From the NCBI GenBank assembly GCA_021846985.1, contig JAJZVX010000008.1:56789-120788 (forward strand): a DNA stretch of 64,000 nucleotides, in the 5' to 3' direction. Below are positions 55,002-63,223 of this stretch, piece by piece. Position numbers and translations under genes: made by a program. Numbering within the stretch: position 1 is the first letter of the stretch; each line of letters starts with the position of its first letter. The notes under the pieces were generated by a model. It was not told the origin of the DNA, ran no database searches, and saw only the letters and a list, made by a program, of their open reading frames with translations. Source of the stretch: Acidobacteriota bacterium (GTDB lineage: Bacteria; Acidobacteriota; Terriglobia; Terriglobales; Acidobacteriaceae).

Positions 55002-55856
55002 CTATGGTGTGGGCGCGTTCACCACGTGTGCGCCTTTTGCCTGCTCCGCATCAACGCGGAAGCGCTTGTAGTCAAAATCACGTTCCGTAAAGTGTTCGCG
55101 GTAGTTTTTCAACAGTAGCACCCGGGCCTGGACGGTGCCCTCGCCACCCGTGGGCAGCCATATCTCGCCATTGACCCTCGCCTGGTCAAAGTGAAAACTG
55201 GATCCCTTCTGAATGCTGGCCAGCAAACCGCCGGCCACACGAAAGTTGTCTTTGAAGCTGACCTCCAGATGCGCCACCTGGCGATCGGCTTCATCGATCC
55301 AGATCGTGCCCTGAAGTTTCTTGGACATATCCTCGGCCAGCCCGTGGGTCTTCACTTTCTTGCGGCCCACAAAGTCAAAGACCAGGGATGGGCGGCCGCG
55401 GTACATCTCCCGCCGTGGATTGCGCACATCCATAATGTCCAACAGCCTGCTCACAGAAATGGCTTGCCCTTCCAACGGCTGATCAGGAGGTGTCTTCTGA
55501 GCCTTCTCAACCAGTTTGGTGACGCGTTCGGTTTCCTTCTCGTCTTCGCGGGCGCTCAAGGGCTGGCCGTTCTTTTTCACCGTGCGCTCGATGGCGTGGC
55601 CATTGACGAAAAAGGCGTCGCTCTCTTCGGTTTCGGTCTTCTTCACCTGGCCGTTGGCGTCGATCTCCTGCATGGTGCGCTCTGCGCTGTAGGTGTAGGT
55701 TTCGCGCACTTTTTCCAATTGCTTCTGATGTTCGATCACCTCGCGGAGAAGCTGCTGGATGTCGGGAACGGGCTCGGCCTGCGGAATAGCCGGCCTGGCG
55801 CACCACGCGACAGCGGGCCACAGAACAGCCACAAGGATGAGCCTCACGATGCGCAT
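55002..55856 (-). CDS. Exported protein, outer-membrane lipoprotein-sorting-like
   Basis: A 284-residue exported protein. A signal peptide (residues 1-20) is followed by a helical Glu/Gln-rich stretch (DIQQLLREVIEHQKQLEKV) and then beta strands: ETYTYSAERTMQEID, RGRPSLVFDFVGRKK, GTIWIDEADRQVAHLEVSF. The alternating strands and the WIDEADRQVAHLEV motif resemble LolA/LolB-like folds. The ATG at 55856 starts the signal peptide; the frame is open to 55979. The role is unknown and the fold assignment is by eye. Confidence 0.68.
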   Translation of the reverse strand: MRIVRLILVAVLWPAVAWCARPAIPQAEPVPDIQQLLREVIEHQKQLEKVRETYTYSAERTMQEIDANGQVKKTETEESDAFFVNGHAIERTVKKNGQPLSAREDEKETERVTKLVEKAQKTPPDQPLEGQAISVSRLLDIMDVRNPRREMYRGRPSLVFDFVGRKKVKTHGLAEDMSKKLQGTIWIDEADRQVAHLEVSFKDNFRVAGGLLASIQKGSSFHFDQARVNGEIWLPTGGEGTVQARVLLLKNYREHFTERDFDYKRFRVDAEQAKGAHVVNAPTP

Positions 55857-56051
55857 GCGGTCTCTGTTCCTCGGGGATTGGGCGATGACAGAGTCAAGAC
55901 TGGCAAGGGATTCATTCTCCTTCTTTGGACCCGCCCGATGCGGAAAGGTACCCGGCGCCATGCGCGCCGCGCGAGGCACACATGGTCCCCGGTCATGCTA
56001 TAACAAGGACCAGCGCTGGCCGCGGCCTGCCGCCCGCAAGGAGAACTTCCC

Positions 56052-56396
56052 ATGACCCGGCTCCTGATCCAATGGCTGCTCTATGCTGTGGCACTGCTGG
56101 CTGTCTCGGGCATTGTGCCCGGATTCAAAGTGGAGGGGCTATGGCCGGCTCTGGTGGCATCGTTGGTCATCGGCCTGCTGAACGCAACATTGGGACTGTT
56201 TCTGAAAGTAATCACCTTCCCGTTGAGCATTCTAACGCTGGGACTGTTCTTGCTCGTGATTAACGGACTGATGATCCTGCTGGCATCGAGCATGGTGCGC
56301 GGATTTCATGTGCGCGGCTTTTCTCCGGCATTTTGGGGAGCGGTGGTACTGGCCGTCATGGGATTGTTGATCCGGGCGGTGGCGCGGGGGATTTGA
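56052..56396 (+). CDS. Four-helix membrane protein of the phage-holin-IV family
   Basis: A 114-residue protein that is almost all membrane: four hydrophobic helices at about 5-23, 30-50, 55-80 and 90-111. The GIVPGFKVEGLWPALVASLVIGLLNA pattern matches the PF04020 family, called phage holin family IV but common in bacterial chromosomes. AAGGAG lies nine bases before the ATG. No lysin or phage gene is nearby, so a phage function is unlikely; the true role is unknown. Confidence 0.85.
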   Translation: MTRLLIQWLLYAVALLAVSGIVPGFKVEGLWPALVASLVIGLLNATLGLFLKVITFPLSILTLGLFLLVINGLMILLASSMVRGFHVRGFSPAFWGAVVLAVMGLLIRAVARGI

Positions 56397-56420
56397 GAGC
56401 GCGCCACGGCTGGGCCTGCG

Positions 56421-56900
56421 TCACCGCGGGCTGTCTACCGCCTTTTTCTCTGTCTTCTTGCTTGGGAGCGCCGGCTTGACGGCTAGCTTAGCCTGCGCCT
56501 TTAAGCCGTGCCGGCCCTTGGTACCGGTGGGCGCTGGGGCCGGCGGTCCATTCAGCGTTTGCGGCGTGCGCATGGCGCCGGCACTGGAAAAACCGGCGGG
56601 AACCGTCAGATGGGAAGGCTCGGCATGGGCGCCGGATGGCAGGGCCGGCTGCACATAAAGGCAAATACCCCAGCCGCCACCAACGACGGCAAAGGCCAAA
56701 ACAGCAGCGGCGGCGGTGTGCAGCCAGTTGGATTGCCAGCCGTTGATGGGCCAGGCCAGCAGCTTGCGCACGGCTGGCGCCGCTTGAAGTGCGGTCTGAA
56801 TCCGTTCTTCCAGTCCCTGCGGAGCGGGCAGCCTGGCAATCATTCTCAATGTCTCATCCATGGAACCTCTATCTATGAGACTCTCCGGTGCGGTGTTCAT
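56421..56900 (-). CDS. Membrane protein coupled to the ECF sigma factor, possible anti-sigma factor
   Basis: A 159-residue protein with a cytoplasmic N-terminal part (about 1-60, DETLRMIARLPAPQGLEERI), one transmembrane helix (about 62-83) and a Pro/Ala/Lys-rich periplasmic tail. The ATG overlaps the sigma-factor stop by four bases, so translation is coupled. Size, topology and position suit an anti-sigma factor, but the zinc motif HxxxCxxC is absent and I recognise no known anti-sigma domain, so the role is inferred from context only. Confidence 0.7.
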   Translation of the reverse strand: MNTAPESLIDRGSMDETLRMIARLPAPQGLEERIQTALQAAPAVRKLLAWPINGWQSNWLHTAAAAVLAFAVVGGGWGICLYVQPALPSGAHAEPSHLTVPAGFSSAGAMRTPQTLNGPPAPAPTGTKGRHGLKAQAKLAVKPALPSKKTEKKAVDSPR

Positions 56901-57460
56901 CGCATGCTCCTTGTATGGTTGAGCAGTTCGGCCATCCGGTTGCGGGCCCGGAAGAGCCGCGAACGAACGCTGGATTCGGTCGTGCCCAGCGCACTGGCAA
57001 TCTCCACACTGCTGAGCTCTTCAAAGGCAGAAAGCACCAGTACTTCGCGCTCCTTGGCGGGAAGCTGCTCGACGCAGGCCAGCACGTGCGCGTGGTACTG
57101 CGCGGCAGCAGCGGTCTGTTCGGCGGAAAGTCCATCCGCAGGCAGGACGCGGGCCAATTCGGCTACGTCGTCTGTCTCCGGACGGGTTTTGGCGCGCCGC
57201 TTGCGGTCCAGAACGACGTTCCAGACAATGCGGATGAGCCAGACCCGGTTGTCGCGCACTTCGCCTAGCTTGTGGCGGTGCCGCAGAACACGCAAAAAGG
57301 TTTCCTGCACGGCATCTTCGGCATCGGCGGGATTGCGAAGGACAGAAAAGGCAACCCGGTATAGGATCGAGGCGTACTGGCTGACCAAGGCCGCAAGCGC
57401 CTCGTCTTCATCGGCGTGCTGGCGCAACCGGTCGTGCACAGAGATCTCTGGGATCTTCAT
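56897..57460 (-). CDS. ECF-type sigma-70 family RNA polymerase sigma factor
   Basis: A 187-residue extracytoplasmic-function sigma factor. Region 2 covers about 18-95 (YRVAFSVLRNPADAEDAVQETFLRVLRH, with promoter-opening residues in DNRVWLIRIVWNVVLDRKRR). Region 4 covers about 120-180 (QLPAKEREVLVLSAFEELSSVEIAS, then GTTESSVRSRLFRARNRM as the DNA-reading helix). The ATG at 57460 has AGGTTGG in front; an earlier ATG at 57493 lacks a ribosome site. It is followed by a coupled membrane protein, so it probably answers an envelope signal. Confidence 0.94.
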   Translation of the reverse strand: MKIPEISVHDRLRQHADEDEALAALVSQYASILYRVAFSVLRNPADAEDAVQETFLRVLRHRHKLGEVRDNRVWLIRIVWNVVLDRKRRAKTRPETDDVAELARVLPADGLSAEQTAAAAQYHAHVLACVEQLPAKEREVLVLSAFEELSSVEIASALGTTESSVRSRLFRARNRMAELLNHTRSMR

Positions 57461-57552
57461 CCAACCTGCGCATATAGCCTGGCTGGCGCTCATACATGAC
57501 CAGACGCAGGCGGATTAAAAACTGCTCAAGCGCAAACTCAGAAAGCGCGGCA

Positions 57553-57591
57553 GAAAAGCAAAAAACTCGCAGAGCCGCCGGCTCCGCGAGT
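57553..57591 (-). terminator. Intrinsic terminator after the TPR-like protein gene
   Basis: On the minus strand ACTCGC and GCGAGT flank an inner GAGCC/GGCTC stem with a three-base loop, giving a long GC hairpin followed at once by UUUUUUGCUUUU. It lies 22 bases after the gene that ends at 57613 and insulates it from the sigma-factor gene. Confidence 0.85.
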
Positions 57592-57612
57592 CGGTTTAGC
57601 CCAAGCTCGGGG

Positions 57613-58320
57613 CTACTGCGCGGCTCCGAGCTTCTGCGCGGCAATGGCACCCGCAGTGCCTTCCTTGTCGCCATCCTTTACCTTGGCCCAAAGCAGCCGT
57701 GCCTGTTCCTTCTTGCCTGTGGCGTCGTAAAGATCGGCCAGATCGAGCTGGGCCACGGTGGCGGGAACGGTATCGCTGGGCTTGGCCGCGAGTTTGCTAT
57801 AGAGATCGATGGCCTGCGCGTCGCGCCCGGTCTGGTGATACAACCCGGCCAGGGCCAGAGTGGCTAGGTTTGAGAGGTTCCGGTTCCAACTGCCAGCCGC
57901 CGCTTTCAGCTCAGACTCGGCAGAGGCCGTCTGCCCCATATCCTCATAGGTCACACCCGCGAAATAATGGGCTTTGGCGCCCTCGGGGAGCCAGCCGTAC
58001 TGTTTGGCCACGGCCACAAACTGTTGGTTGGCCTCTTTGGCGCGTTGGCTGGCCGAGGCGTAGACCCCGGTCTCCGCAGGCGCGCCGGGCTCGGCCAGGG
58101 GCGCGGTATAAATGTCGAGCGCAGCCCCGAGAGCCTTGTCAGCGGCGGAGGATTGCATGGTCCAGTACGCTAGCCCCCCCCCAAAGATCAACAGAACCGC
58201 GGCCGCTATGAGGGTCCAGCGGATGACCCGGGTGCGATTGTCACTGATCCAGCTGACGCTGCTCTGGGTAGCTTGGACAAAGCTGTCCTTTTTGAGGGCG
58301 TGACGGGTTTGTGTATCCAC
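57613..58320 (-). CDS. YfgM-like membrane-anchored tetratricopeptide protein
   Basis: A 235-residue protein with a cytoplasmic N-terminus, one transmembrane helix (about 34-54, WTLIAAAVLLIFGGGLAYW) and a periplasmic TPR-like solenoid (AHYFAGVTYEDMGQTASAESELK, ATLALAGLYHQTGRDAQAIDLY, LDLADLYDATGKKEQARLLW). This matches YfgM-type chaperone-associated proteins. It starts with GTG at 58320, with AAGGAAG upstream. A strong terminator follows it. Confidence 0.82.
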   Translation of the reverse strand: MDTQTRHALKKDSFVQATQSSVSWISDNRTRVIRWTLIAAAVLLIFGGGLAYWTMQSSAADKALGAALDIYTAPLAEPGAPAETGVYASASQRAKEANQQFVAVAKQYGWLPEGAKAHYFAGVTYEDMGQTASAESELKAAAGSWNRNLSNLATLALAGLYHQTGRDAQAIDLYSKLAAKPSDTVPATVAQLDLADLYDATGKKEQARLLWAKVKDGDKEGTAGAIAAQKLGAAQ

Positions 58321-58491
58321 GAGGTGTTTCTTCCTTCGATCTTGAGACTTGCAGACAGATCCCTGCGATTAGGACACGCTACGATTCCAACCTCATCAGT
58401 CTACCAGCGGCCCGAGCCGAGCGTCTACCACGGCGAGCCGGCAGGCCAGCGAACGCTTGCCCTTCCCCGCCCGGGGCGATAGGCTATCAGC

Positions 58492-58869
58492 ATGTACGAA
58501 GATTTCCATGTAGCCGACCGCTGGAGCGGTGAAGACTTGCACTGTACCTGGAAGGGCACCATCGTGGCCATTGCCACGCGGCATGCAGACGCGGTAGACG
58601 TCCGCTTCGAAGTGAATGGAAGGCCCATGTGGATCGCACTGCCCTCGGCGGCATGGATGGAGCAGAAGAAGCGCGCCGGTAAGGTCATCACCGACCAACT
58701 CACGGCGCAGATTGCCGGCCGCTATCTGAAGCAGATCGTCGAAGAAGGCTACGACGCGCGGCGGGAAATCTACACCATGACGGTGGACGACGTGCTAAGC
58801 CACCTTGATGCCGTGGTGGCCGAGGCCATGGAACTGGGGCGGTTGCCCATGGTGCCCGTGACCGGCTGA
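58492..58869 (+). CDS. Cytosolic protein of unknown function
   Basis: A 125-residue soluble protein. It opens with a beta-rich segment (DLHCTWKGTIVAIATRHADAVDVRFEVNG, MWIALPSAAW) and ends in helices (LKQIVEEGYDARREIYTMTVDDVLSHL). No motif, signal peptide or metal site is recognised. Codon use matches the neighbours. It stands alone, divergent from the TPR-protein gene. Confidence 0.65.
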   Translation: MYEDFHVADRWSGEDLHCTWKGTIVAIATRHADAVDVRFEVNGRPMWIALPSAAWMEQKKRAGKVITDQLTAQIAGRYLKQIVEEGYDARREIYTMTVDDVLSHLDAVVAEAMELGRLPMVPVTG

Positions 58870-59131
58870 GCACTGGGTCAGGCAACCACCACGCCCTCCA
58901 ATCCTTCGTAACAGCGTCAATCCATGTCATCAGGGGCTGTGTTCGCACCCGCGTGCAATCTTAAAGGGAAAGCCTGCTTTTCTGCCGCTGAAACGCGCCT
59001 CTACGCTTCCCTCTGAATCCCCGAGGACAGACGTGAAGACAGAAACCGCCCTCAAAGCGGCCTGACTCAGAAAAAGGCCTGTCCACGCTCTCTGACCATG
59101 ATGGTCCCGGCGGTGGTGGCCCGGAACTGCC

Positions 59132-60196
59132 TCAGCGCTCGCCGATTAGGCGAATGGTTTCAAGCAGAACATCGCCGTCGACAGTGAGCGAGTGGGCGCT
59201 GATTTTATCCAGGGTGTCCTGGGCGGTGTGGTGGTAGCTGTTGTTAGGTCCGTAGTCAAGGTCGATGACATCAACAGAGGGGACGCCGCGCTCGATGAAG
59301 GGAAGGTGGTCGTCCTCAACCTCCTCCTCGCGCTGGAAAAAGTAGCGGTCGTAGCCGTACTTGTGGGCGGCGAGGCGCACCAGAGCGACCAGCCACGCGG
59401 TGGAGCGGGACTCGCGCTGGATATCGAGATCTTTGTCGCCGATCATATCGGCGAGAATGAAGGCCTTGATGCGGCGGAGGGTACCGTCGCGCTCCCATTT
59501 GGCGGCGAGGTGGCGGGTACCGTAGAGGGAGTCGGAGTCTGTCCAGGCGGGGGTGATGGACTCCTCGCCATCGTCGAAGAGAAGCCAAACGGAGTAGCCG
59601 GGGAGTTTGCGGCCGGCGGCGGTTTGGGCGCGGAGGCGGTCGCCGATGGCCATGAGGAGGCCCGTGGTAGCGGCGCCGTCGTTGGCTCCGACAAAGTAGA
59701 TGTTGCGCAGCCAGTAGTTGGTTTCGTAATGAGTGGCGAGAACGATGACGCCGTCTTTGCGGCCGGGGAAGCGGACGATGAAGTTACGCATTCCGACGGG
59801 ACCGATGGGGGTGTTGGCGGTGAAGGCGTCCTCCTCCAGTCGGTCATGACGGAAGTGGTCGCGGAGGAAGGCTTCGGCCTTCAAATGGCCAGGGCTGGTG
59901 GGCCAGCGAGGGCCGAGAGCGACGAATTGACGGGCGTAGTCGTAGGCGCGGTCGCCGTCGAAGTGGGATTGGGCAACGGCGTGGGGAACGAGGAGGAGGA
60001 GGAGAAAGACGAGAACGGAGAACAAAGGCGGGATTGCGGAGGGTCGTGGTACCCCATATCTCCCAAGGAACATCCTCAGAAGCGAGATCCGGGGTACCCA
60101 TGACTGGAGGCAGAGCGCAGAGATGTCAGTCGGGGTTCGTGGCCCTCCAGGCATCCGCGCCCGATGGTCATGGGAGGGCAGAGACAGAGATTTCAT
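59132..60196 (-). CDS. M28-family zinc aminopeptidase / glutaminyl cyclase-like protein
   Basis: A 354-residue exported metallopeptidase-fold protein. Zinc-site motifs are LATHYETN, GANDGAATTGLL, DDGEES, DMIGD and HTAQDTLDKI. The hydrophobic export segment is at about residues 50-75 (LFSVLVFLLLLLVPHAVAQ). The ATG at 60196 overlaps the tatC stop by four bases, which supports it, but an ATG at 60073 immediately before the signal peptide is also possible. The segment between the two holds an inverted repeat with GGTACC arms and looks non-conserved. Family members include glutaminyl-peptide cyclotransferases. Confidence 0.82.
   Translation of the reverse strand: MKSLSLPSHDHRARMPGGPRTPTDISALCLQSWVPRISLLRMFLGRYGVPRPSAIPPLFSVLVFLLLLLVPHAVAQSHFDGDRAYDYARQFVALGPRWPTSPGHLKAEAFLRDHFRHDRLEEDAFTANTPIGPVGMRNFIVRFPGRKDGVIVLATHYETNYWLRNIYFVGANDGAATTGLLMAIGDRLRAQTAAGRKLPGYSVWLLFDDGEESITPAWTDSDSLYGTRHLAAKWERDGTLRRIKAFILADMIGDKDLDIQRESRSTAWLVALVRLAAHKYGYDRYFFQREEEVEDDHLPFIERGVPSVDVIDLDYGPNNSYHHTAQDTLDKISAHSLTVDGDVLLETIRLIGER
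60048..60098. repeat. Imperfect 15-bp inverted repeat with GGTACC arms
   Basis: GGTACCCCATATCTC (60048-60062) and GAGATCCGGGGTACC (60084-60098) match in 13 of 15 positions around a 21-base loop. It sits in the 5' part of the M28 peptidase frame, between the two possible start codons. It looks like a small dispersed repeat; copy number cannot be judged from one window. Confidence 0.55.
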
Positions 60197-60987
60197 TGTG
60201 CGGTCTCTTCCTTCTTTCTCTTGCGGGAGGGATGCACCCACCAGGCAACACCGATGCCGAGGACGTAGAGACCGAGCATGGGAACGGCGTAGATGCACAT
60301 CGTGCCAGGGTCGGGGCTGGGGCAAATGATGGCGGCAACCAGAAAGACCGCGAGGATGGCGTAGCGGATGTTCTTCCATAAAAACCGCGGGCTGACGATG
60401 CCGAACATGGCGAGGAAGAAGATGAGGATGGGCAGTTCAAAGCTGATGCCGAGGCCGAGGATGATGGAAAGAAAAAAACCGGTATATTCTTCGATCGTAA
60501 TGATGGAGTGGAACTTAGCGCCGAAGCCAACAATGAGAATCTTGAGCGCGCCAGGCAGGACAAAGAAGTAGCCAAAGCTGGCTCCGCAAAGGAAGAGACC
60601 GACAGTGGCAACCATGAACGGAACAACGAAGCGCTTCTCTTTCTGATAAAGCCCGGGAGAGATAAACAACCACACCTGATAGAGGATGAAAGGCGAGGCT
60701 ATGATGGCGCCGCCGATGAGGGAGACCTGGAGATAGAGGTTCAGGGGATCCATGGGATGGGTGTAGTTGAGCTGGATGTGGAGGGCGTTGAGAGGTAGCT
60801 CAACAAGGCCGTAAAGGCGCTCATGGAAGAGATAGGCGACGATGAAACCGCAGAAGAGATAGAGGGCAGAGCGAACGATGCGGCGGCGCAACTCGTCGAG
60901 ATGCTCCATCAGGCTCATGCCCGGGAGTTCGGCACGCCTGGTAACGGCGTCGCGCGCTTTGCCGATTGCATCAGCAGTGTCAACCAT
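60193..60987 (-). CDS. tatC: Sec-independent protein translocase TatC
   Basis: A 264-residue polytopic membrane protein, the receptor for twin-arginine signal peptides. The signature MSLMEHLDELRRRIVRSALY lies near the N-terminus, and SPGLYQKEKRFVVPF is the conserved loop after the second helix. Six membrane helices can be seen. It overlaps the TatA/B-type gene by eight bases and the M28 gene by four, so the three form one unit. Likely passengers in this window are the Gfo/Idh/MocA protein at 12262 and perhaps the amidohydrolase at 21846. Confidence 0.96.
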   Translation of the reverse strand: MVDTADAIGKARDAVTRRAELPGMSLMEHLDELRRRIVRSALYLFCGFIVAYLFHERLYGLVELPLNALHIQLNYTHPMDPLNLYLQVSLIGGAIIASPFILYQVWLFISPGLYQKEKRFVVPFMVATVGLFLCGASFGYFFVLPGALKILIVGFGAKFHSIITIEEYTGFFLSIILGLGISFELPILIFFLAMFGIVSPRFLWKNIRYAILAVFLVAAIICPSPDPGTMCIYAVPMLGLYVLGIGVAWWVHPSRKRKKEETAQ

Positions 60988-61660
60988 GGTTTGCTTGCTC
61001 CGCTACCTGGCCAGATGGCTCGGGCGTGGTGGAAGATGTTGGGGCTGAGGCGGAAAGTTCGTGTTCCGGCGAAGCGGACGGCAGGTTTTCCGGCATAGCG
61101 ACGATGGACGCCACGGAGCGCTCGGCGTCAGGAGGCCCGGACGGAGGAATGATGTCGCGGGCAAGCGGCGCTGCGGCAGCCGGGACCACAACTGCTGCGG
61201 TGGGCGGATTGGCGGCCACCACTTCGCCGGTAGACGGGGGCTGGATGACCAGTTCAGTTTCGCCTGCAGGAGGTGCGGCCTCTGCGGAGCTTGATTCGGC
61301 TGCGGGCGTTTCCGATACGGAAGCGCTGACGGGCGGATAAACAGAGTCCCATGGATATGGGTTCTCTGCCGGCGCGGTTTCCGACACAGGAGACTCCGGC
61401 ATGGGCGCATTGAGAGCTAGGGCCTTGAGGCGCTCCTCTTCCTTTTTGCGGCGGTCCGCCTCCTCGGCGTTGCGCAACTCTTCTTCCATCTGGAATTTGA
61501 AGTCGTTGGAGGCCTTGCGGAATTCGTACATAAGCTTGCCGATCTGGCGGCCGATCTGGGGCAGGCGCCGCGGGCCGAAGACGACCAGCGCCAGCACCAT
61601 CAGGATCAGCGAGTCAGCCATACCGAGGTTGGCAAGCTGAATGGTTTGCGGGATTCCCAT
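60980..61660 (-). CDS. TatA/TatB-type translocase subunit with long acidic/proline tail
   Basis: A 226-residue single-span protein. The N-terminal helix (DSLILMVLALVVFGPRRLPQIG) with the FGPRRLP hinge and the following amphipathic helix (KLMYEFRKASNDFKFQMEEELR) define the family. The position before tatC and the length suggest TatB. Residues about 90-226 are a low-complexity Pro/Ala/Glu/Val tail. A later ATG at residue 14 is a possible start. The promoter is shared divergently with nadA. Confidence 0.9.
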   Translation of the reverse strand: MGIPQTIQLANLGMADSLILMVLALVVFGPRRLPQIGRQIGKLMYEFRKASNDFKFQMEEELRNAEEADRRKKEEERLKALALNAPMPESPVSETAPAENPYPWDSVYPPVSASVSETPAAESSSAEAAPPAGETELVIQPPSTGEVVAANPPTAAVVVPAAAAPLARDIIPPSGPPDAERSVASIVAMPENLPSASPEHELSASAPTSSTTPEPSGQVAEQANHG

Positions 61661-61723
61661 AAAGGGTAATGATACCTGTGAGTACGCGGGACAAACAAAC
61701 CGGCCGGGGCAAGTTGCGTTTTT

Positions 61724-61752
61724 TGGGGCCAGGTTACGCTTGCGTTACAATG
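61724..61752 (+). promoter_or_regulatory. Candidate sigma-70-type promoter for nadA
   Basis: TTGGGG at 61724-61729 and TACAAT at 61747-61752 are separated by 17 bases. Transcription from here would begin about 70 bases before the NAD riboswitch and give a leader of about 215 bases. Confidence 0.4.
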
Positions 61753-61830
61753 CAAGGCAATGGCCGCGTGGTGTGGCCGGGTGATTTTTTGCACTCATTC
61801 CGGCGAACGGCGCGTCCAAGAATGTGAAAG

Positions 61831-61968
61831 GGCTGCAACAACCCCGTGGATGGGGACACCCGGGCAACGATGCCGGAGATCCGGTAGGTCAGCGCATCCA
61901 CTGCAGCTATGTGTGCTTTCAACATCCCCGTTCTGCGGTCCGCGCGGCGAGCCGGCAGAACTGAAGGC
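61831..61968 (+). promoter_or_regulatory. Tandem NAD+-I (nadA motif) riboswitch
   Basis: Domain 1 (61831-61908) has P1 GGCTGCA/TGCAGCT, P2 GTGGAT/ATCCAC and the core CAACAACCCC between them. Domain 2 (61915-61968) repeats the plan with P1 GCTTTCA/TGAAGGC, P2 GTTCTGC/GCAGAAC and core CAACATCCCC. All four helices are fully complementary, counting G-U pairs. This is the architecture of the NAD+-sensing nadA motif known from Acidobacteriota. The 3' strand of the domain-2 P1 overlaps the AAGGCGG ribosome site of nadA, which points to translational control by cellular NAD. Confidence 0.9.
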
Positions 61969-61975
61969 GGAAAAA

Positions 61976-63106
61976 GTGAATTTGGTAGTTGAAGAAAGCC
62001 CGGCGGCCGCTGTGGCGGCCGGAAGCAGTTGCAGCTTGGAAGATTATCTGGCAATGCCGGACCACTCGATGGACAAACGCATTGCCGAAGCACGTGCGCG
62101 GCTGGGAACAGCTACGATTGTTCTCGGCCATCACTATCAACGGGACGAAGTGGTGCAATTTGCCGATGCCACGGGCGACAGCTACAAACTGTCGAAGACG
62201 GCGGCGGAGACAAACGCCCAGTACATCGTGTTCTGCGGCGTGCATTTCATGGCCGAGAGCGCGGACATACTGGCCCGCGAGGGGCAGCAGGTGATTCTGC
62301 CGGATCTGAACGCGGGCTGCTCCATGGCCGACATGGCGGAGATCTCGCAGGTGGAAGATTGCTGGGAGACGCTGGAGCGGATGGGACTTGCGGAAGAAAC
62401 GATTCCGCTCACTTATATCAACTCGGCGGCGTCGATCAAGGCCTTTTGCGGAGAGCACGGCGGGTTGGTGTGCACCTCGTCGAATGCAGGGCGCGCCTTC
62501 AACTGGGCCTTTGCGCGGGGCAAGCGCATTCTATTCCTGCCTGACCAGCATCTGGGCCGCAACACAGGTTACGCCATGAGCATCGGGCTGGAAGAAATGG
62601 CCGTGTGGGATCCGTGGGCCATACAGGGCGGGCAGACCAGGGAAAATCTGGCCGCAAGCCGGGTGGTGCTATGGAAAGGACACTGCGCAGTACACCAGCG
62701 TTTCCTGCCCCGGCATGTGGACGAGGTGCGAGCCAAGTATCCAGGCATCCAGGTGATTGCGCATCCCGAGTGCCGCTGGGAGGTTTGCCAGAAGGCAGAC
62801 GCGCTGGGCTCCACAGAGCGCTTGCTCGCGCTCATCGACCAGGCTCCGGCGGGCAGCATGTTTGCCGTGGGCACGGAGATCCACCTGGTGAACCGCATGG
62901 CCAAGCGCTTTGCCGCGCAGGGCAAGAAGGTGATCACTCTGGACGATACCGGCTGCCTGTGCACCACGATGTACCGCATCAGCCCGCAGCACCTGGCATG
63001 GGCGCTCGAAAACCTGGCTGAAGGTCGCGTGGTGAACCGCATCGCAGTGCGGCCCGAGGTGAAGCGGCTGGCGCGCGTGGCGCTGGACCGGATGCTGGAA
63101 GTGTAA
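61976..63106 (+). CDS. nadA: Quinolinate synthase
   Basis: A 376-residue iron-sulfur enzyme that joins iminoaspartate and dihydroxyacetone phosphate into quinolinate for NAD synthesis. Blocks include TIVLGHHYQRDEVVQFAD, FCGVHFMAESADIL, LPDLNAGCSMADM (first cluster cysteine) and HPECRWEVCQKAD and DDTGCLCTTMYRI (other cysteines). The GTG at 61976 is chosen because it follows AAGGCGG directly after the riboswitch; the frame is open to 61760, but that would place the aptamer inside the coding region. NadC is at 31395. Confidence 0.94.
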   Translation: MNLVVEESPAAAVAAGSSCSLEDYLAMPDHSMDKRIAEARARLGTATIVLGHHYQRDEVVQFADATGDSYKLSKTAAETNAQYIVFCGVHFMAESADILAREGQQVILPDLNAGCSMADMAEISQVEDCWETLERMGLAEETIPLTYINSAASIKAFCGEHGGLVCTSSNAGRAFNWAFARGKRILFLPDQHLGRNTGYAMSIGLEEMAVWDPWAIQGGQTRENLAASRVVLWKGHCAVHQRFLPRHVDEVRAKYPGIQVIAHPECRWEVCQKADALGSTERLLALIDQAPAGSMFAVGTEIHLVNRMAKRFAAQGKKVITLDDTGCLCTTMYRISPQHLAWALENLAEGRVVNRIAVRPEVKRLARVALDRMLEV

Positions 63107-63175
63107 GAACAAGCGGCGCGAGGGAGGAACGTAGAATCCACAGGGGTTCGTGTGACTGCGATCCGGAATGCGCGC

Positions 63176-63202
63176 CGCAGATGCAGCAGCGCCGCATCTG
63201 CG
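63176..63202 (+). terminator. Hairpin terminator after nadA
   Basis: CGCAGATGC and GCATCTGCG form a perfect nine-base stem around a nine-base loop, about 70 bases after the nadA stop, followed by a loosely U-rich stretch (CTCTTGGCACTTTT). It lies in the gap to the convergent gene ending at 63224. Confidence 0.45.
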
Positions 63203-63223
63203 CTCTTGGCACTTTTCCGGCAG

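Noticed and set aside
56052..56396. Phage holin-like gene as a sign of a prophage.
   Set aside because: The family is widespread in bacterial chromosomes, and no integrase, lysin, capsid or attachment repeat is present nearby.
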